NCBI RefSeq assembly: GCF_014844035.1
Contig: NZ_CP062159.1
Coordinates: 2,294,001-2,358,000, forward strand
Length of the DNA stretch: 64,000 nucleotides
Source: Flavobacterium sp. MDT1-60
GTDB taxonomy: Bacteria > Bacteroidota > Bacteroidia > Flavobacteriales > Flavobacteriaceae
Direction of reading: 5' to 3'
Of the stretch, positions 32,880-42,456 are shown piece after piece; the stretch's first letter is position 1; each line of letters begins with the position of its first letter. The notes under the pieces are model-generated. The model did not search any database. It was not told where the DNA came from and saw nothing but the letters and a program-made list of their open reading frames with translations. Made by a program: the position numbers and the translations under genes.

Positions 32880-34232
32880 TTAATTATATCCTTGTTTTAT
32901 ACCTAATTTTTTCATTTTTGAATGCAAAGTCTGTGGCTGCATTTTCAGCAGTTCTGCTGCACCTCCAGGACCAGAAACTTTTCCGTTACAAATTTGAAGG
33001 GCATTCATAATGTGCTCTTTTTCCATTTCTTCCATCGACTTCATTTTGCCGTTATTGACTTCTAACGGATTTGAATTATTTGATGGAAGATCCAATTTTT
33101 CGATTTCGTTTGTTTTGGCCAGCAGTACATTTCTTTCTATCAAATGTTCTAATTCTCGAATGTTTCCCGGCCATTCGTACTGCATTAATTGTTCTAAAGC
33201 CGCTGAACTAATAGTGCTCACATTTTTGCGGGAACTTGCGGCATATTTTTTTAGAAAATAATTGGCTAATGCTTCAATATCTTCTTTGCGCTCTTTTAAC
33301 GTTGGAAGCTGAATCGGAAATACATTTAAGCGATAATATAAATCAAGTCTAAAACGTCCTTCGGCAACTTCTTTTTCAAGAGATCTATTCGTTGCGGCTA
33401 CAATTCGAACATTGATTTTAATCGTTTTATTTCCACCAAGTCTCTGGATTTCTTTTTCCTGTAAAACGCGTAATAATTTTACCTGAGAATCAAGAGGTAA
33501 TTCGCCAATTTCATCCAGAAAAATAGTCCCGTTATCTGCTTGTTCAAATTTTCCGATTCGTAAAGTATTCGCTCCTGTAAAAGCACCTTTTTCATGTCCG
33601 AAAAGTTCTGATTCTATTAACGAATGCGGCAAAGCAGCACAATTGACAATTACAATTGCATTTGATTTATGTGCCGAAAGATCGTGTATAGAATGCGCTA
33701 CTCTTTCTTTTCCGGTACCGCTTTCACCCAAAATCAATACGGAAGTTTCGGCTGGAGCTACAATTTTAATTTTTTCAATTACTTCTCTTAAAAGACTGCT
33801 TTTTCCAATAATTCCTTCAATTTCGTTATCAAGTGGAATCTCAGCTAAAGTTCCTTTTTCCTGACCGAATCTGTATTTCGCAATGTCCAGCATGACAATA
33901 AGATCTCTTTCTCTAAACGGTTTTACCATAAATCCATAAGGATGGGTTGCTTTAACTGCTTCAAGAGTGGATTGGTTGGTATTAGCAGAAATATAGAGAA
34001 ATGGCAATTGCATTTCGCGAAGCTCCCACGCCAGATCAATTCCGGTAAGATCGCCTTTCAGCATAATATCCAGCAAAACCCAATCTGGTCTTTTTGTCTC
34101 GATTAATTTACGTGCCTGAACCACAGAAGAAGCGATACCGATTATTTCATAACCCGCTTTCAACAACATGATTTTTAAATCATTTGCGACTATAAATTCA
34201 TCTTCAACAATTAGAATTTTCTCCTTCATCAA
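32880..34232 (-). CDS. NtrC-family sigma54 response regulator
   Basis: The 450-residue protein has a receiver domain (acidic pair about 10-12, phosphoacceptor D55 in WVLLDIMLKG). The AAA+ sigma54 domain has Walker A GESGTGKE, GAFTGA and IFLDEIGE, and a Fis-type helix-turn-helix lies at the C-terminus. It is paired with the kinase gene 6 bases upstream. It should activate sigma54 promoters; its targets are not obvious here. Confidence 0.92.
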   Translation of the reverse strand: MMKEKILIVEDEFIVANDLKIMLLKAGYEIIGIASSVVQARKLIETKRPDWVLLDIMLKGDLTGIDLAWELREMQLPFLYISANTNQSTLEAVKATHPYGFMVKPFRERDLIVMLDIAKYRFGQEKGTLAEIPLDNEIEGIIGKSSLLREVIEKIKIVAPAETSVLILGESGTGKERVAHSIHDLSAHKSNAIVIVNCAALPHSLIESELFGHEKGAFTGANTLRIGKFEQADNGTIFLDEIGELPLDSQVKLLRVLQEKEIQRLGGNKTIKINVRIVAATNRSLEKEVAEGRFRLDLYYRLNVFPIQLPTLKERKEDIEALANYFLKKYAASSRKNVSTISSAALEQLMQYEWPGNIRELEHLIERNVLLAKTNEIEKLDLPSNNSNPLEVNNGKMKSMEEMEKEHIMNALQICNGKVSGPGGAAELLKMQPQTLHSKMKKLGIKQGYN

Positions 34233-34238
34233 TATAAG

Positions 34239-36518
34239 TTATATAATTTCAGCTTTTTCAGTTGATCCTTCAAATTCTGTATTTCTGGTAAATGTAATTT
34301 TGATGTTCAAACCGTTATCATTTTTCATATCAAAAGTTCCATCAATCTGATCAGTTAATCCCATCATTAAATTCATTCCAAGCGAATTTCTCTCTGTATC
34401 TTCAAAATTAGCCGGAAGACCAACTCCGTTATCGGTAATTACCAGCTGATAATTGTTCTCCCCGATATTTTTAAGCTCAATATGTACATCTCCTTTTTTG
34501 TCAAAAGGAAAAGCGTATTTAATAGCATTATTAATGGCTTCATTTATAATTAATCCCAGTGGAACTGCTTGTGCTACATCAAGATACACTTTTTCTGTAT
34601 CCAGAACAAAATTGATTTTATGATCAGTATCAAAACATTCTCGCATATAACTTATTAGCTCATATATATACCAGGACATATCTATATTCGCCAGATTATC
34701 AGATTGATATAGTTTTTGATGTATCAATGACATGGCATGCATTCTGTGCTGGCTGTTTTGTATCGCCATTAAGGCATCTTCATTATCCAAATAAGCCGAT
34801 TGCGTGTTTAGTAAACTAATGACAATCTGAAGATTATTTTTTACGCGATGGTGAATTTCCTTTAAAAGCCATTCTTTTTCAAGCAGCATTTTTTTATTCA
34901 GTTCATTCTGTTCATTAATCTGTTGTCGCTGAATTTCTAATTCTTCGTTCTTCTTCTTTTTTGATCTGAAACTATTGTATAAGAACGCTAGAAAAAGTAC
35001 CAAAACCGCAACACTTCCTATAAAAACATAACGGATAATCTGATCGTTATGAATTTTTATTTCTTGTAATTTTCCCTGCTGGGTAAGCAGTTTAATATTT
35101 TTGTCTTTTTTTTCTGTTTCAAATTGAAGCTGCAATGCTGCAGACTGTTTTAGTTTCTCTACATTAAAAATAGAATCTCTAAAAAGTTGATGCCTCTGTA
35201 AATGTTTTATGGCAGATTCGTATTTTTTACTGGCATGATCCGATTGAAAAGACAAAAGTTCGATCTGTGAATAGAGAATAAGCTTGTTCGATTTTTTAGC
35301 AAATTCTTTGAACTTTTCAATGTAAGCATACGTTTTTTCGACCTGACCTGACTGTTGTAAATAAATGATAATTCCGGTTAGTTTATAGGCAAGGCCGGTA
35401 TCAGATTCCTGATAATCTTTTAATATTTGCTCATAATAAGGTTTGGCATTGTCCAGTTGTTTGAGCATCGAATAGCAAACTACAAATATAAAGCGCTGTC
35501 TTATTTTGGTAATTTCATCTTGTGGCGGATAATCCTTTTCAGTTCGTTTGAGCGTTCGCAATGCTTCACGATAATTTTTTTGCTGGCAATACAACGATGC
35601 CAGATTATAACTAATTGTATTAATGTCGCTTACATTTTTATTCTCTAATGCAATATTTAGTGCTTTTTCAAAATTAGAAAATGCTAAATCATATTTCAGA
35701 AGATCATAATAGGCAAGACCAAGATGATTGTAAATCGTACACAGTTGATAACTTGTATCATGAGTTTCCTCGGCTGTTTTTTCGGCCATTAATGCGTATT
35801 GCAGTGATAATTGTGTGTTTTGCAATATTCCGTAATTATCAGACATCAAGGTATAAACACCCTGAAGTTCCTTAAAACCAATCGCTTTATAAATAGCAAC
35901 TGCGTTTTCCAGATGCACTAATGCTTTTTGATTTTCTTCGATACTTCCGTAATAATCAGCAAGATCTTTTAGGGCATCGGCTTGTTTTTTGTACGCTTTA
36001 CTTTTTTTGTAAAGCGGAATTGCGATCTCAAGATATTTTATCTTTTCTTTTACATCCTCTTCTTCATAACCTTTGTACGCACAAAGTTCTCTGTAAACAT
36101 CTGCTTTAAGAACAGGTAAATTGTTTTTTACAGAATAGGTTAAAGCATTATTGGTAATAATTAATCCTTTTTTAGAATCGCCTCTTTCTCTGCAAATCTG
36201 AGCAGATAACAGAATCGATTTTCCTTTTCCGAGTTTATAACCCAACGTATTGCTTAATTTTCCTGCTTCAAAATTTAAATTATCCGCACTGTCAAGATCT
36301 GCTTTAAACTCACCTGGTTTGGTTAGATAATAACTGCTTAAAGCCAAAAGTAATTCGACCTTTTGGCTGTCACTTTCAGCAGAAGCAATTTTCTTTTTTA
36401 ACTGATCCGGATCATCTTTTGACTGTGCTGTTCCCTGAAGAGGTACGAGTAAAAATAATGACACTGTACGCCAGATGCACAGCTGTTTTTTGACAGAAAT
36501 AAGAGGGATAAAATTCAT
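34239..36518 (-). CDS. Sensor histidine kinase with TPR repeats (HisKA_2)
   Basis: The 759-residue protein has an N-terminal signal-like helix and a long TPR array (about 60-430; YNHLGLAYYDLLKYDLAFSN). A membrane helix lies at about 495-515 (YVFIGSVAVLVLFLAFLYN), then a short coiled coil, a HisKA_2 domain with LLKEIHHRVKNNLQIVISLL, and an ATPase domain (EAINNAIKYAFPFD, GVGLPANF). The TPR region is predicted to face the periplasm. It phosphorylates the adjacent sigma54 response regulator. A GATAATATATTATC palindrome lies 9 bases upstream of its start. Confidence 0.9.
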   Translation of the reverse strand: MNFIPLISVKKQLCIWRTVSLFLLVPLQGTAQSKDDPDQLKKKIASAESDSQKVELLLALSSYYLTKPGEFKADLDSADNLNFEAGKLSNTLGYKLGKGKSILLSAQICRERGDSKKGLIITNNALTYSVKNNLPVLKADVYRELCAYKGYEEEDVKEKIKYLEIAIPLYKKSKAYKKQADALKDLADYYGSIEENQKALVHLENAVAIYKAIGFKELQGVYTLMSDNYGILQNTQLSLQYALMAEKTAEETHDTSYQLCTIYNHLGLAYYDLLKYDLAFSNFEKALNIALENKNVSDINTISYNLASLYCQQKNYREALRTLKRTEKDYPPQDEITKIRQRFIFVVCYSMLKQLDNAKPYYEQILKDYQESDTGLAYKLTGIIIYLQQSGQVEKTYAYIEKFKEFAKKSNKLILYSQIELLSFQSDHASKKYESAIKHLQRHQLFRDSIFNVEKLKQSAALQLQFETEKKDKNIKLLTQQGKLQEIKIHNDQIIRYVFIGSVAVLVLFLAFLYNSFRSKKKKNEELEIQRQQINEQNELNKKMLLEKEWLLKEIHHRVKNNLQIVISLLNTQSAYLDNEDALMAIQNSQHRMHAMSLIHQKLYQSDNLANIDMSWYIYELISYMRECFDTDHKINFVLDTEKVYLDVAQAVPLGLIINEAINNAIKYAFPFDKKGDVHIELKNIGENNYQLVITDNGVGLPANFEDTERNSLGMNLMMGLTDQIDGTFDMKNDNGLNIKITFTRNTEFEGSTEKAEII

Positions 36519-36573
36519 TTTTTAAAGATAATATATTATCAGAAATCCGCAACTTTACAACCAGCTTTGTTTC

Positions 36574-37236
36574 CTATTCACGGTGATAGAAATAGCATAT
36601 TATCATACCAGCTCCAGGCAGAACTAAAGTCCATAATCCGAAAAATTTTCCGGCAACGGCTCCTAAAAAACAACCCACAAGAAACCCGATTATAGTAACT
36701 AATTGTTTCTTAAAACTTAATAGCACTTCAGCATCTTTCAATCCATTTTTTAATAAATTTCCTAAATCAAGAGAGGCTTGGGTTACATTTCCCGTCATCA
36801 TGGTTGTCGGACCGTGTGTTTCTTTAGCATACAATTTTCCAAAAGCATTTTGAAGCCCCATTGCAAAAACGGTTGTCATGGCAACAGTGTAAATTGTCCA
36901 TTCTGAAAGGATTTCTAAATAACCGAAAACGTAAGAAGCAATTCCGCTTAAAACCAATATGATGCCCTCCCAAAATAAAATAGTGTAATGATTTGTTGCT
37001 TTTAAAGCAATTCTTCCTCCCACAATTACTGCTAAAATAAAAACAGGAAAAGTCAATAGTTTTACCCACGCATGCAGGTCTGAACCTTTAATGATTTGAT
37101 AAGCAAAGACAATAAAGTTACCCGTAACGTGTGCCGAAAATATCGAATCGGCAGCGACAAAAGTTACGGTATCACAATACCCTGCTATCATGGTGAGCAG
37201 CAGGGTAACGTACCAAATATTTTTTTGTATTTCCAT
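36574..37236 (-). CDS. YoaK-family (DUF1275) membrane protein
   Basis: The 220-residue membrane protein has about six helices. It begins with the family pattern LLTMIAGYCDTVTFVAAD and FSAHVTGNFIVFA, then GLQNAFGKLYAKETHGPTTMMTGNVTQ. The function of the family is unknown. The Dps gene ends 11 bases upstream. Confidence 0.85.
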   Translation of the reverse strand: MEIQKNIWYVTLLLTMIAGYCDTVTFVAADSIFSAHVTGNFIVFAYQIIKGSDLHAWVKLLTFPVFILAVIVGGRIALKATNHYTILFWEGIILVLSGIASYVFGYLEILSEWTIYTVAMTTVFAMGLQNAFGKLYAKETHGPTTMMTGNVTQASLDLGNLLKNGLKDAEVLLSFKKQLVTIIGFLVGCFLGAVAGKFFGLWTLVLPGAGMIICYFYHRE

Positions 37237-37247
37237 AAGTATGTTTT

Positions 37248-37721
37248 TTATTTCAAGTGTGCACGAAGCATCCAGGCCATTTTTTCGTGATTTTCAAGAA
37301 GTCCTGTGATGTAATCGCTAGTTCCGGCATCGTGCAATTCTGCTGCAAAATTGTTGATATTTTCACGTAAGTGTATCAAAATGCTTTCATGGTCAGCTAG
37401 TAATTCTTTGATGTAACCGGCGCTGTCATTTTTCTCTCTTGATTCTTCAGTAAGATGTGTTAGTGCAAGATATTCTTTTAAAGTTCCGGGCGCATAATGT
37501 CCTAAAGTTCTGATTCTTTCTGCAACAGCATCTACAATTTCGTCAAGTGCTTCGTATTGTTGTTCGAAAAAAAGATGTTTGTTGTAAAAGTCAGGACCTT
37601 CAACATTCCAGTGTGCTTTTTTTGTTTTCGTATAGAGTACAAATTCGTCAGCCAAAACTTTGGTTAATACTTCAACTACTTTGGTAATGCTTTCTTGTTT
37701 AATTCCGATGTTTGCTTTCAT
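37248..37721 (-). CDS. dps: Dps-family ferritin-like DNA protection protein
   Basis: The 157-residue length is typical. The ferroxidase-site pattern is KAHWNVEGPDFYNKHLFFEQQYEALDEIVD (quoted here as KAHWNVEGPDFY and HLFFEQQYEALDEIVD). It oxidises and stores iron, protecting DNA during oxidative stress. It sits between DoxX and YoaK genes with gaps of 1 and 11 bases. Confidence 0.92.
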   Translation of the reverse strand: MKANIGIKQESITKVVEVLTKVLADEFVLYTKTKKAHWNVEGPDFYNKHLFFEQQYEALDEIVDAVAERIRTLGHYAPGTLKEYLALTHLTEESREKNDSAGYIKELLADHESILIHLRENINNFAAELHDAGTSDYITGLLENHEKMAWMLRAHLK

Positions 37722-37722
37722 T

Positions 37723-38151
37723 TTAAATTAAGTTTAATAAATAATAATCAAGTGAATATTTTCCTGCTCCAAGCGCAAGAATTAATAATAAGGACAAAGT
37801 ATACATGTAAGGAACGTCGCGTACTTCGAGTGAATCTTTTCTATGGACGACAAAATATCCTACGGCTGTAACGCCAATGGTTGGTAAGACTATAAGTCGG
37901 GTTCCAACACCCAGAATAATTAGAAACGGAACTACAGTATCAGAAAAGGTAGCGACTATTGCGTTTAGTTTTTCCGGCAAATGCAACGGATTCGGAACGT
38001 GTTCTCTTTGTCCGTTTTCGACTCTGAATTTTTTCATGCCGTGTACTCTGAATAGCTCAACAGCCAATAAAATTCTAAAAACTAAAAGTGCCCCGTTATT
38101 GAGTGTTGTTCCTAAATCTGAATAAAGGATTTGTTTTATAATTTCGATCAT
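37723..38151 (-). CDS. DoxX-family membrane protein
   Basis: The ATG at 38151 (MIEIIKQILYSDLG) gives 142 residues with four predicted helices. Phrases include GALLVFRILLAVELFRVHGMKKF, quoted here as LLVFRILLAVELFRVHG, and TVVPFLIILGVGTRL. DoxX-like proteins are tied to electron transport or redox stress; no exact function can be given. It is packed 1 base from Dps and 10 from the amidohydrolase gene. Confidence 0.78.
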   Translation of the reverse strand: MIEIIKQILYSDLGTTLNNGALLVFRILLAVELFRVHGMKKFRVENGQREHVPNPLHLPEKLNAIVATFSDTVVPFLIILGVGTRLIVLPTIGVTAVGYFVVHRKDSLEVRDVPYMYTLSLLLILALGAGKYSLDYYLLNLI

Positions 38152-38161
38152 TTTTTTAAAT

Positions 38162-40048
38162 TTAAAAAGCAAAGCAGGAGCAGCCCAAAGCGCCCCAAAA
38201 TGCGTTATAATTATTTACCGGCACATTACTCATTCTGGCAACATCATGACTGTGAGCATGAACGTCGCAACTTCCGCTGCAACTGTGTATTTGAGAAGTC
38301 AGACTTGGTTTTGCGTCTGCTTTTGAGTTCTTTTCGATTGCGCTTTGCAAATTACTTCTGGTTGGATAACCGTTGTAAATATTCGTTGGCGACCAGTCTG
38401 GCAATATCGGAATATGTGGCGGCGAAAAAGAAGAGAAATCTCCGTTTGCATACACAATTTTTCCGTCGACAATAGTCAAATCTGATTCTATTTTTTTAAT
38501 GTCTTCGTCTTCAATATTGAAGTAATCGCGATCTAAAACCACTAAATCAGCAAACATTCCGGTTCTAATGTCTCCTTTTTTAGCTTGTTCCTGCGAAAAC
38601 CAGGCACTTCCTCTGGTGTATAATTCTAAAGCGGTTTCTCTGCTTAATCTGCTTTCATTATACAATTGCAGACCACCGACCGTTTTTCCAACTGTCATCC
38701 AATACATTGAAAACCAGGGATTGTAACTGCTGACTCTTGTAGCATCAGAACCGCCGCCAACAGGAACTTCCATTTCGAGCATTTTTTTAATTGGCGGCGT
38801 ATTTTCGGCTGCTTTTGCACCATATCTGTCTGTAAAATATTCGCCCTGATAAGCCATTCTGCTTTGCACTGCGATACCGCCTCCTAAATTTTTCACGCGT
38901 TCGATATTTCTTTCATCGATCGTTTCGGCATGATCAAATATCCACGGTAATCCATTAAACGGAATTTCCTGATTGATCTTTTCAAATACATTTAAAAATC
39001 TTGTAATGCTTTCATTATACGTCGCGTGAAGTCTGAATGGCCAGCGATTTTCTACTAACAGTCGAACTACTTTTTCCAGTTCGGCTTCCATGTTTTCAGG
39101 AAGATCTGGTCTTGGCTGTAGAAAATCTTCAAAATCGGCAGCAGAAAAAACTAACATTTCGCCTGCACCATTATGACGGTACATGTCATCTCCCTGATAT
39201 AATTTTACGGTATCAATCCAATCTTCAAAATCTTCAAATTCGTGTTTTGGTTTTTGAGTAAAAAGATTGTAAGCAATTCTAACCGTTAATTGTTTCTTCT
39301 CATTCAATTCATTAACAACTTTATAATCATCCGGAAAATTCTGAAATCCACCTCCGGCATCAATCACACTTGTGATTCCGAAACGGTTCAATTCTTTCAT
39401 GAAATGACGCGTAGAATTGATTTGATGTTCGTAAGAAAGCGTGGGACCTTTAGCCAAAGTCGAATACAAAATCATGGCATTTGGCGTGGCAATAATAAGC
39501 CCGGTTGGTTCGCCATTTGAATCTCTTTCAATTTGTCCTCCGGGAGGCGCGGGTGTATTTTTAGTATAACCAACTGCTTTTAGCGCCGCTCTGTTCATAA
39601 TCGCTCTGTCGTACAAATGCAGAATAAAAACAGGAGTTTCAGGAGCAATTGCGTTGATTTCTTCTAAAGTCGGCATTCTGCGTTCTGCAAATTGAAACTC
39701 AGACCAGCCGCCAACTACACGAACCCATTGCGGATTTGGAGTTCTGTCCACTTGTTCTTTTAACATTCTAAGCGCATCTGCTAAAGAAGGAACTCCATCC
39801 CAGCGCAACTCTAAATTATAATTTAAACCGCCTCGTATAAGGTGAATGTGTGAATCGTTGATTCCCGGAACCACTCTTTTATTTTGAAGGTCGATTATTT
39901 TGGTCTCCTCAGATGCAAATTCCATAACATCACTGTCATTTCCAACCGCAATAAATTTCCCGTCTTTGATTGCTACCGCCGTGATATTTGGCGTTTCAGC
40001 ATCGAAACTGTGAATTTTACCGTTAAATAAAATTAGATCTGCTTTCAT
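38162..40048 (-). CDS. Metal-dependent amidohydrolase (YtcJ-like, Amidohydro_3)
   Basis: The ATG at 40048 (MKADLILFNGKIHSFD) gives 628 residues. The HxH metal motif is in GINDSHIHLIRGG (about 64-76), and further metal ligands appear in WIFDHAETID and GGGSDATRVSS. FADLVVLDRDYFNI is the family C-terminal beta-sandwich. A Cys/His-rich tail follows (SCSGSCDVHAHSHD, then GCSCFAF at the end), which is unusual. The substrate is unknown. The exported M17 N-domain gene lies 7 bases upstream. Confidence 0.85.
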   Translation of the reverse strand: MKADLILFNGKIHSFDAETPNITAVAIKDGKFIAVGNDSDVMEFASEETKIIDLQNKRVVPGINDSHIHLIRGGLNYNLELRWDGVPSLADALRMLKEQVDRTPNPQWVRVVGGWSEFQFAERRMPTLEEINAIAPETPVFILHLYDRAIMNRAALKAVGYTKNTPAPPGGQIERDSNGEPTGLIIATPNAMILYSTLAKGPTLSYEHQINSTRHFMKELNRFGITSVIDAGGGFQNFPDDYKVVNELNEKKQLTVRIAYNLFTQKPKHEFEDFEDWIDTVKLYQGDDMYRHNGAGEMLVFSAADFEDFLQPRPDLPENMEAELEKVVRLLVENRWPFRLHATYNESITRFLNVFEKINQEIPFNGLPWIFDHAETIDERNIERVKNLGGGIAVQSRMAYQGEYFTDRYGAKAAENTPPIKKMLEMEVPVGGGSDATRVSSYNPWFSMYWMTVGKTVGGLQLYNESRLSRETALELYTRGSAWFSQEQAKKGDIRTGMFADLVVLDRDYFNIEDEDIKKIESDLTIVDGKIVYANGDFSSFSPPHIPILPDWSPTNIYNGYPTRSNLQSAIEKNSKADAKPSLTSQIHSCSGSCDVHAHSHDVARMSNVPVNNYNAFWGALGCSCFAF

Positions 40049-40055
40049 AATTCGG

Positions 40056-40796
40056 TTATTTAGCGTTAAGTTTTGCAATAGCTTCTTTTATTCCTTCGCC
40101 CGCGACATTATAAAATGCTGGTCCGGCAAGCAGAATAATTTTGCTTAAAGGCTTATAATCAGCTAATTTTTTATCTTTTAAATACGTTTGCGTTCTGTAA
40201 GCTTCAAAAGAACCCAAAACTACATTTGTTGCCACTAAAGCTGTTGGGGAATCAATTCCCGCATCTTTGATATCACTTGCAAAAGAATAATTAGAAACTC
40301 CCAATCGTAGTGCTTCTCGCATAGCGGTACTTCCAACACTGATCATTAAATCTGGAGTAAACTTAGTGCGATCGCCCAGACCAATAAGCAATAATTGTTT
40401 GGCTGCCAAAGTACCTTTTGGAGGTGTAATCAATAATGTTTCAAGTGAATGGCCTGTAAATTTTCCGCTTTTGCGTAATTCGGTAATAATTCCTTTCAAG
40501 GCATCGTCTAAATGCACCATTCCGTTTAGGTTTGCGGGAAGGGCAGGAGGGTTAAAAATGTCACCTTCTGTGTATTCAAAAACGCAGGCAACTTGTAATT
40601 CTGCTTCGGCTGCAGATGGTCCCTGAACCAATCCGTTTATGGCAACTCCGTCTACTTTTCCCCAGGTAGTTGTTGATCCGAGTGCTGCCGTCTGAGCAAA
40701 AATAGCGTTGGTGAATGAACCTGCAAATAACATTGCAATAAAAAGAGTTAGAGTATATCTAAGTCTGGATGTTGAGAAAACTGATAAATTTTTCAT
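40056..40796 (-). CDS. Exported protein with leucyl-aminopeptidase (M17) N-terminal domain only
   Basis: The ATG at 40796 (MKNLSVFSTSRLRYTLTL) gives 246 residues with a signal peptide ending SFTNAIFAQ. The rest matches the macro-like N-domain of M17 peptidases: LNGMVHLDDALKGIITELRKSGKFTG (quoted as MVHLDDALKGIITELR) and LLLIGLGDRTKF. The catalytic metal-binding C-domain is absent, so peptidase activity is not expected. It is followed closely by the amidohydrolase gene, suggesting a joint role. Confidence 0.75.
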   Translation of the reverse strand: MKNLSVFSTSRLRYTLTLFIAMLFAGSFTNAIFAQTAALGSTTTWGKVDGVAINGLVQGPSAAEAELQVACVFEYTEGDIFNPPALPANLNGMVHLDDALKGIITELRKSGKFTGHSLETLLITPPKGTLAAKQLLLIGLGDRTKFTPDLMISVGSTAMREALRLGVSNYSFASDIKDAGIDSPTALVATNVVLGSFEAYRTQTYLKDKKLADYKPLSKIILLAGPAFYNVAGEGIKEAIAKLNAK

Positions 40797-40836
40797 AGTT
40801 GTGAATTTATGTAACGTTAATATATTCTGAAAATAT

Positions 40837-40981
40837 TTAAACACATAGAGACATAGATTATATTCTGAAATGAATAAAAGAGAGTATAAAAAGAAACTAG
40901 TTTCTCACACATAGTTATGTGTATTAATGCAAGTGAAACGCCTTTTTGAGTTTACAAAATTCTATGTTTCTATGTGTTTAA
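40837..40981. repeat. Inverted repeat of the ACACATAGA family
   Basis: 21-base arms (40837-40857 and 40961-40981, TTAAACACATAGARACATAGA) match at 20 positions. A separate ACACATAG word occurs near 57769. It lies between the porin and the M17 N-domain gene and may reduce readthrough. Confidence 0.7.
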
Positions 40982-41010
40982 TTATTTATGTTGATGAATT
41001 AATGATGTTT

Positions 41011-42408
41011 TTAAAATTTAAATCCAAGTTTGGCATTAAAAAAAACACCGTCTTTAGAATTTGGTATTACGTCGTTGATAAAAGCACCGGTTTTAAAATA
41101 TTGAATACCGCTTACGACTGAAATATATTTGTTTACGCTATAAGAAAAATTGGCAAGATAAGCTGTCCCTATGTATCGTTCTTCTGAAGCACTTCCTTTA
41201 AGATTCAATGTGCCGCTTGGTCTGTAAACACCATCCTGCAGTGAGTATCGCCAGTTAAAAACCACATCGACCTGCATCTTTAGCTGTGGCAGTAAATCCA
41301 TCGTGGCATAAGGATGAATATCGATAAGGTTTACGGGACCAACCTGCGGGCTAAAACCAAAATATCCTCCTTTTGGATATAACGGATTGAATGTTTGCAG
41401 ACTTCCGTCACCTTGATGTTTATCTCCTGAAATATAATCGTTTCTCAGGTTTATTGTGGGTTTAAACTTCACGTTTTCAAAAGAATAACCAATGTCAATA
41501 GATCCTGTCCAGGCATTAATATTTCCTGAACCAAAAGTTCCGAATTGGTACGCTGCTTCCAGATTGTAAATAAAACCGCCGCCGTATTTCCAAAGTCTTG
41601 TACCAATGGTGTGTCGTTTTTCCGGAGCAATTCCTTCTTCAAAAAGCGATTGATCTCTTCTAATTCCGAGATAATAGAGATCCAGATTTCCTGCTTTTGG
41701 GAATATTATTTTAGAATAAGCGCCCCAGAGATTCAACTGTTTCGACATTTTATTATCAAAAACACCTGTATAAATCGTGTCTGCCATCATAGCAAATCCG
41801 TCAATGGAGAATCGGGCAGAAGAATACATTATTTTTCCTCCTGTAAAATAAAGTCTCGCGTTTGGACCTTCTCTAACAGAAATTAATCTTCCGGAACCAT
41901 AATCGAGTTCTTGTCTTCCGGCACGAATGGTTAGTTTTTTATCTTCTTTCTGATATAAATTAACATCTAAAAAAAGATTCTGAACATTCAGCTGATCTTC
42001 ATCAATACCGCGCGAGCCGTTGATTCTTCCGTCTTGTAAAGCACTTCTTAATTGAGCAAATACCCTAAAGGTTTTTCCTAAGTGAACATCGGCATAAAGA
42101 TCGTAGCGTTGTAATAAAAAATTGTTGTGACCAATATTGAGTCTTCCCCAATCTTCATTATTGAAATCAACGTATTCATATCGTGCTTCACCTCCAAGAG
42201 ACATATAAAAATCTTTCTGTTTGTTTAACGGAATGAATTTTAGATTCTGATAAAAGTTTCTGCTCGAATCTTTTAGAAATTCGTAGTTTTCATCATAACG
42301 CAAAAGTTTAAAATTTTGTGCTGATGCGATGCTTCCCATTAAAAGAAAACACATTACGATGATTCCGAAGTTCTTATTTTTTGACGATATGGATTTTGAT
42401 GATTCCAA
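41011..42408 (-). CDS. Alginate-export-family outer membrane porin
   Basis: The 465-residue protein has a signal peptide ending MGSIASAQ (about 31). A beta-barrel follows with the family phrases GGEARYEYVDF, RAGRQELDYGSGRLISVREG and a C-terminal aromatic FNAKLGFKF. It is an outer membrane channel for an unknown small molecule. It follows the isochorismatase-family hydrolase gene and may supply substrates to this enzyme set. It is a paralogue of the partial gene at 1-1158. Confidence 0.85.
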   Translation of the reverse strand: MESSKSISSKNKNFGIIVMCFLLMGSIASAQNFKLLRYDENYEFLKDSSRNFYQNLKFIPLNKQKDFYMSLGGEARYEYVDFNNEDWGRLNIGHNNFLLQRYDLYADVHLGKTFRVFAQLRSALQDGRINGSRGIDEDQLNVQNLFLDVNLYQKEDKKLTIRAGRQELDYGSGRLISVREGPNARLYFTGGKIMYSSARFSIDGFAMMADTIYTGVFDNKMSKQLNLWGAYSKIIFPKAGNLDLYYLGIRRDQSLFEEGIAPEKRHTIGTRLWKYGGGFIYNLEAAYQFGTFGSGNINAWTGSIDIGYSFENVKFKPTINLRNDYISGDKHQGDGSLQTFNPLYPKGGYFGFSPQVGPVNLIDIHPYATMDLLPQLKMQVDVVFNWRYSLQDGVYRPSGTLNLKGSASEERYIGTAYLANFSYSVNKYISVVSGIQYFKTGAFINDVIPNSKDGVFFNAKLGFKF

Positions 42409-42456
42409 AATAATGAAGCGTAAGAGATTTATAATAAATTGAATGAAAAAGCTGAA

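Noticed and set aside
36527..36540. GATAATATATTATC palindrome before the TPR kinase
   Set aside because: It is perfect but made almost only of A and T and has no second copy, so chance is likely in this composition.
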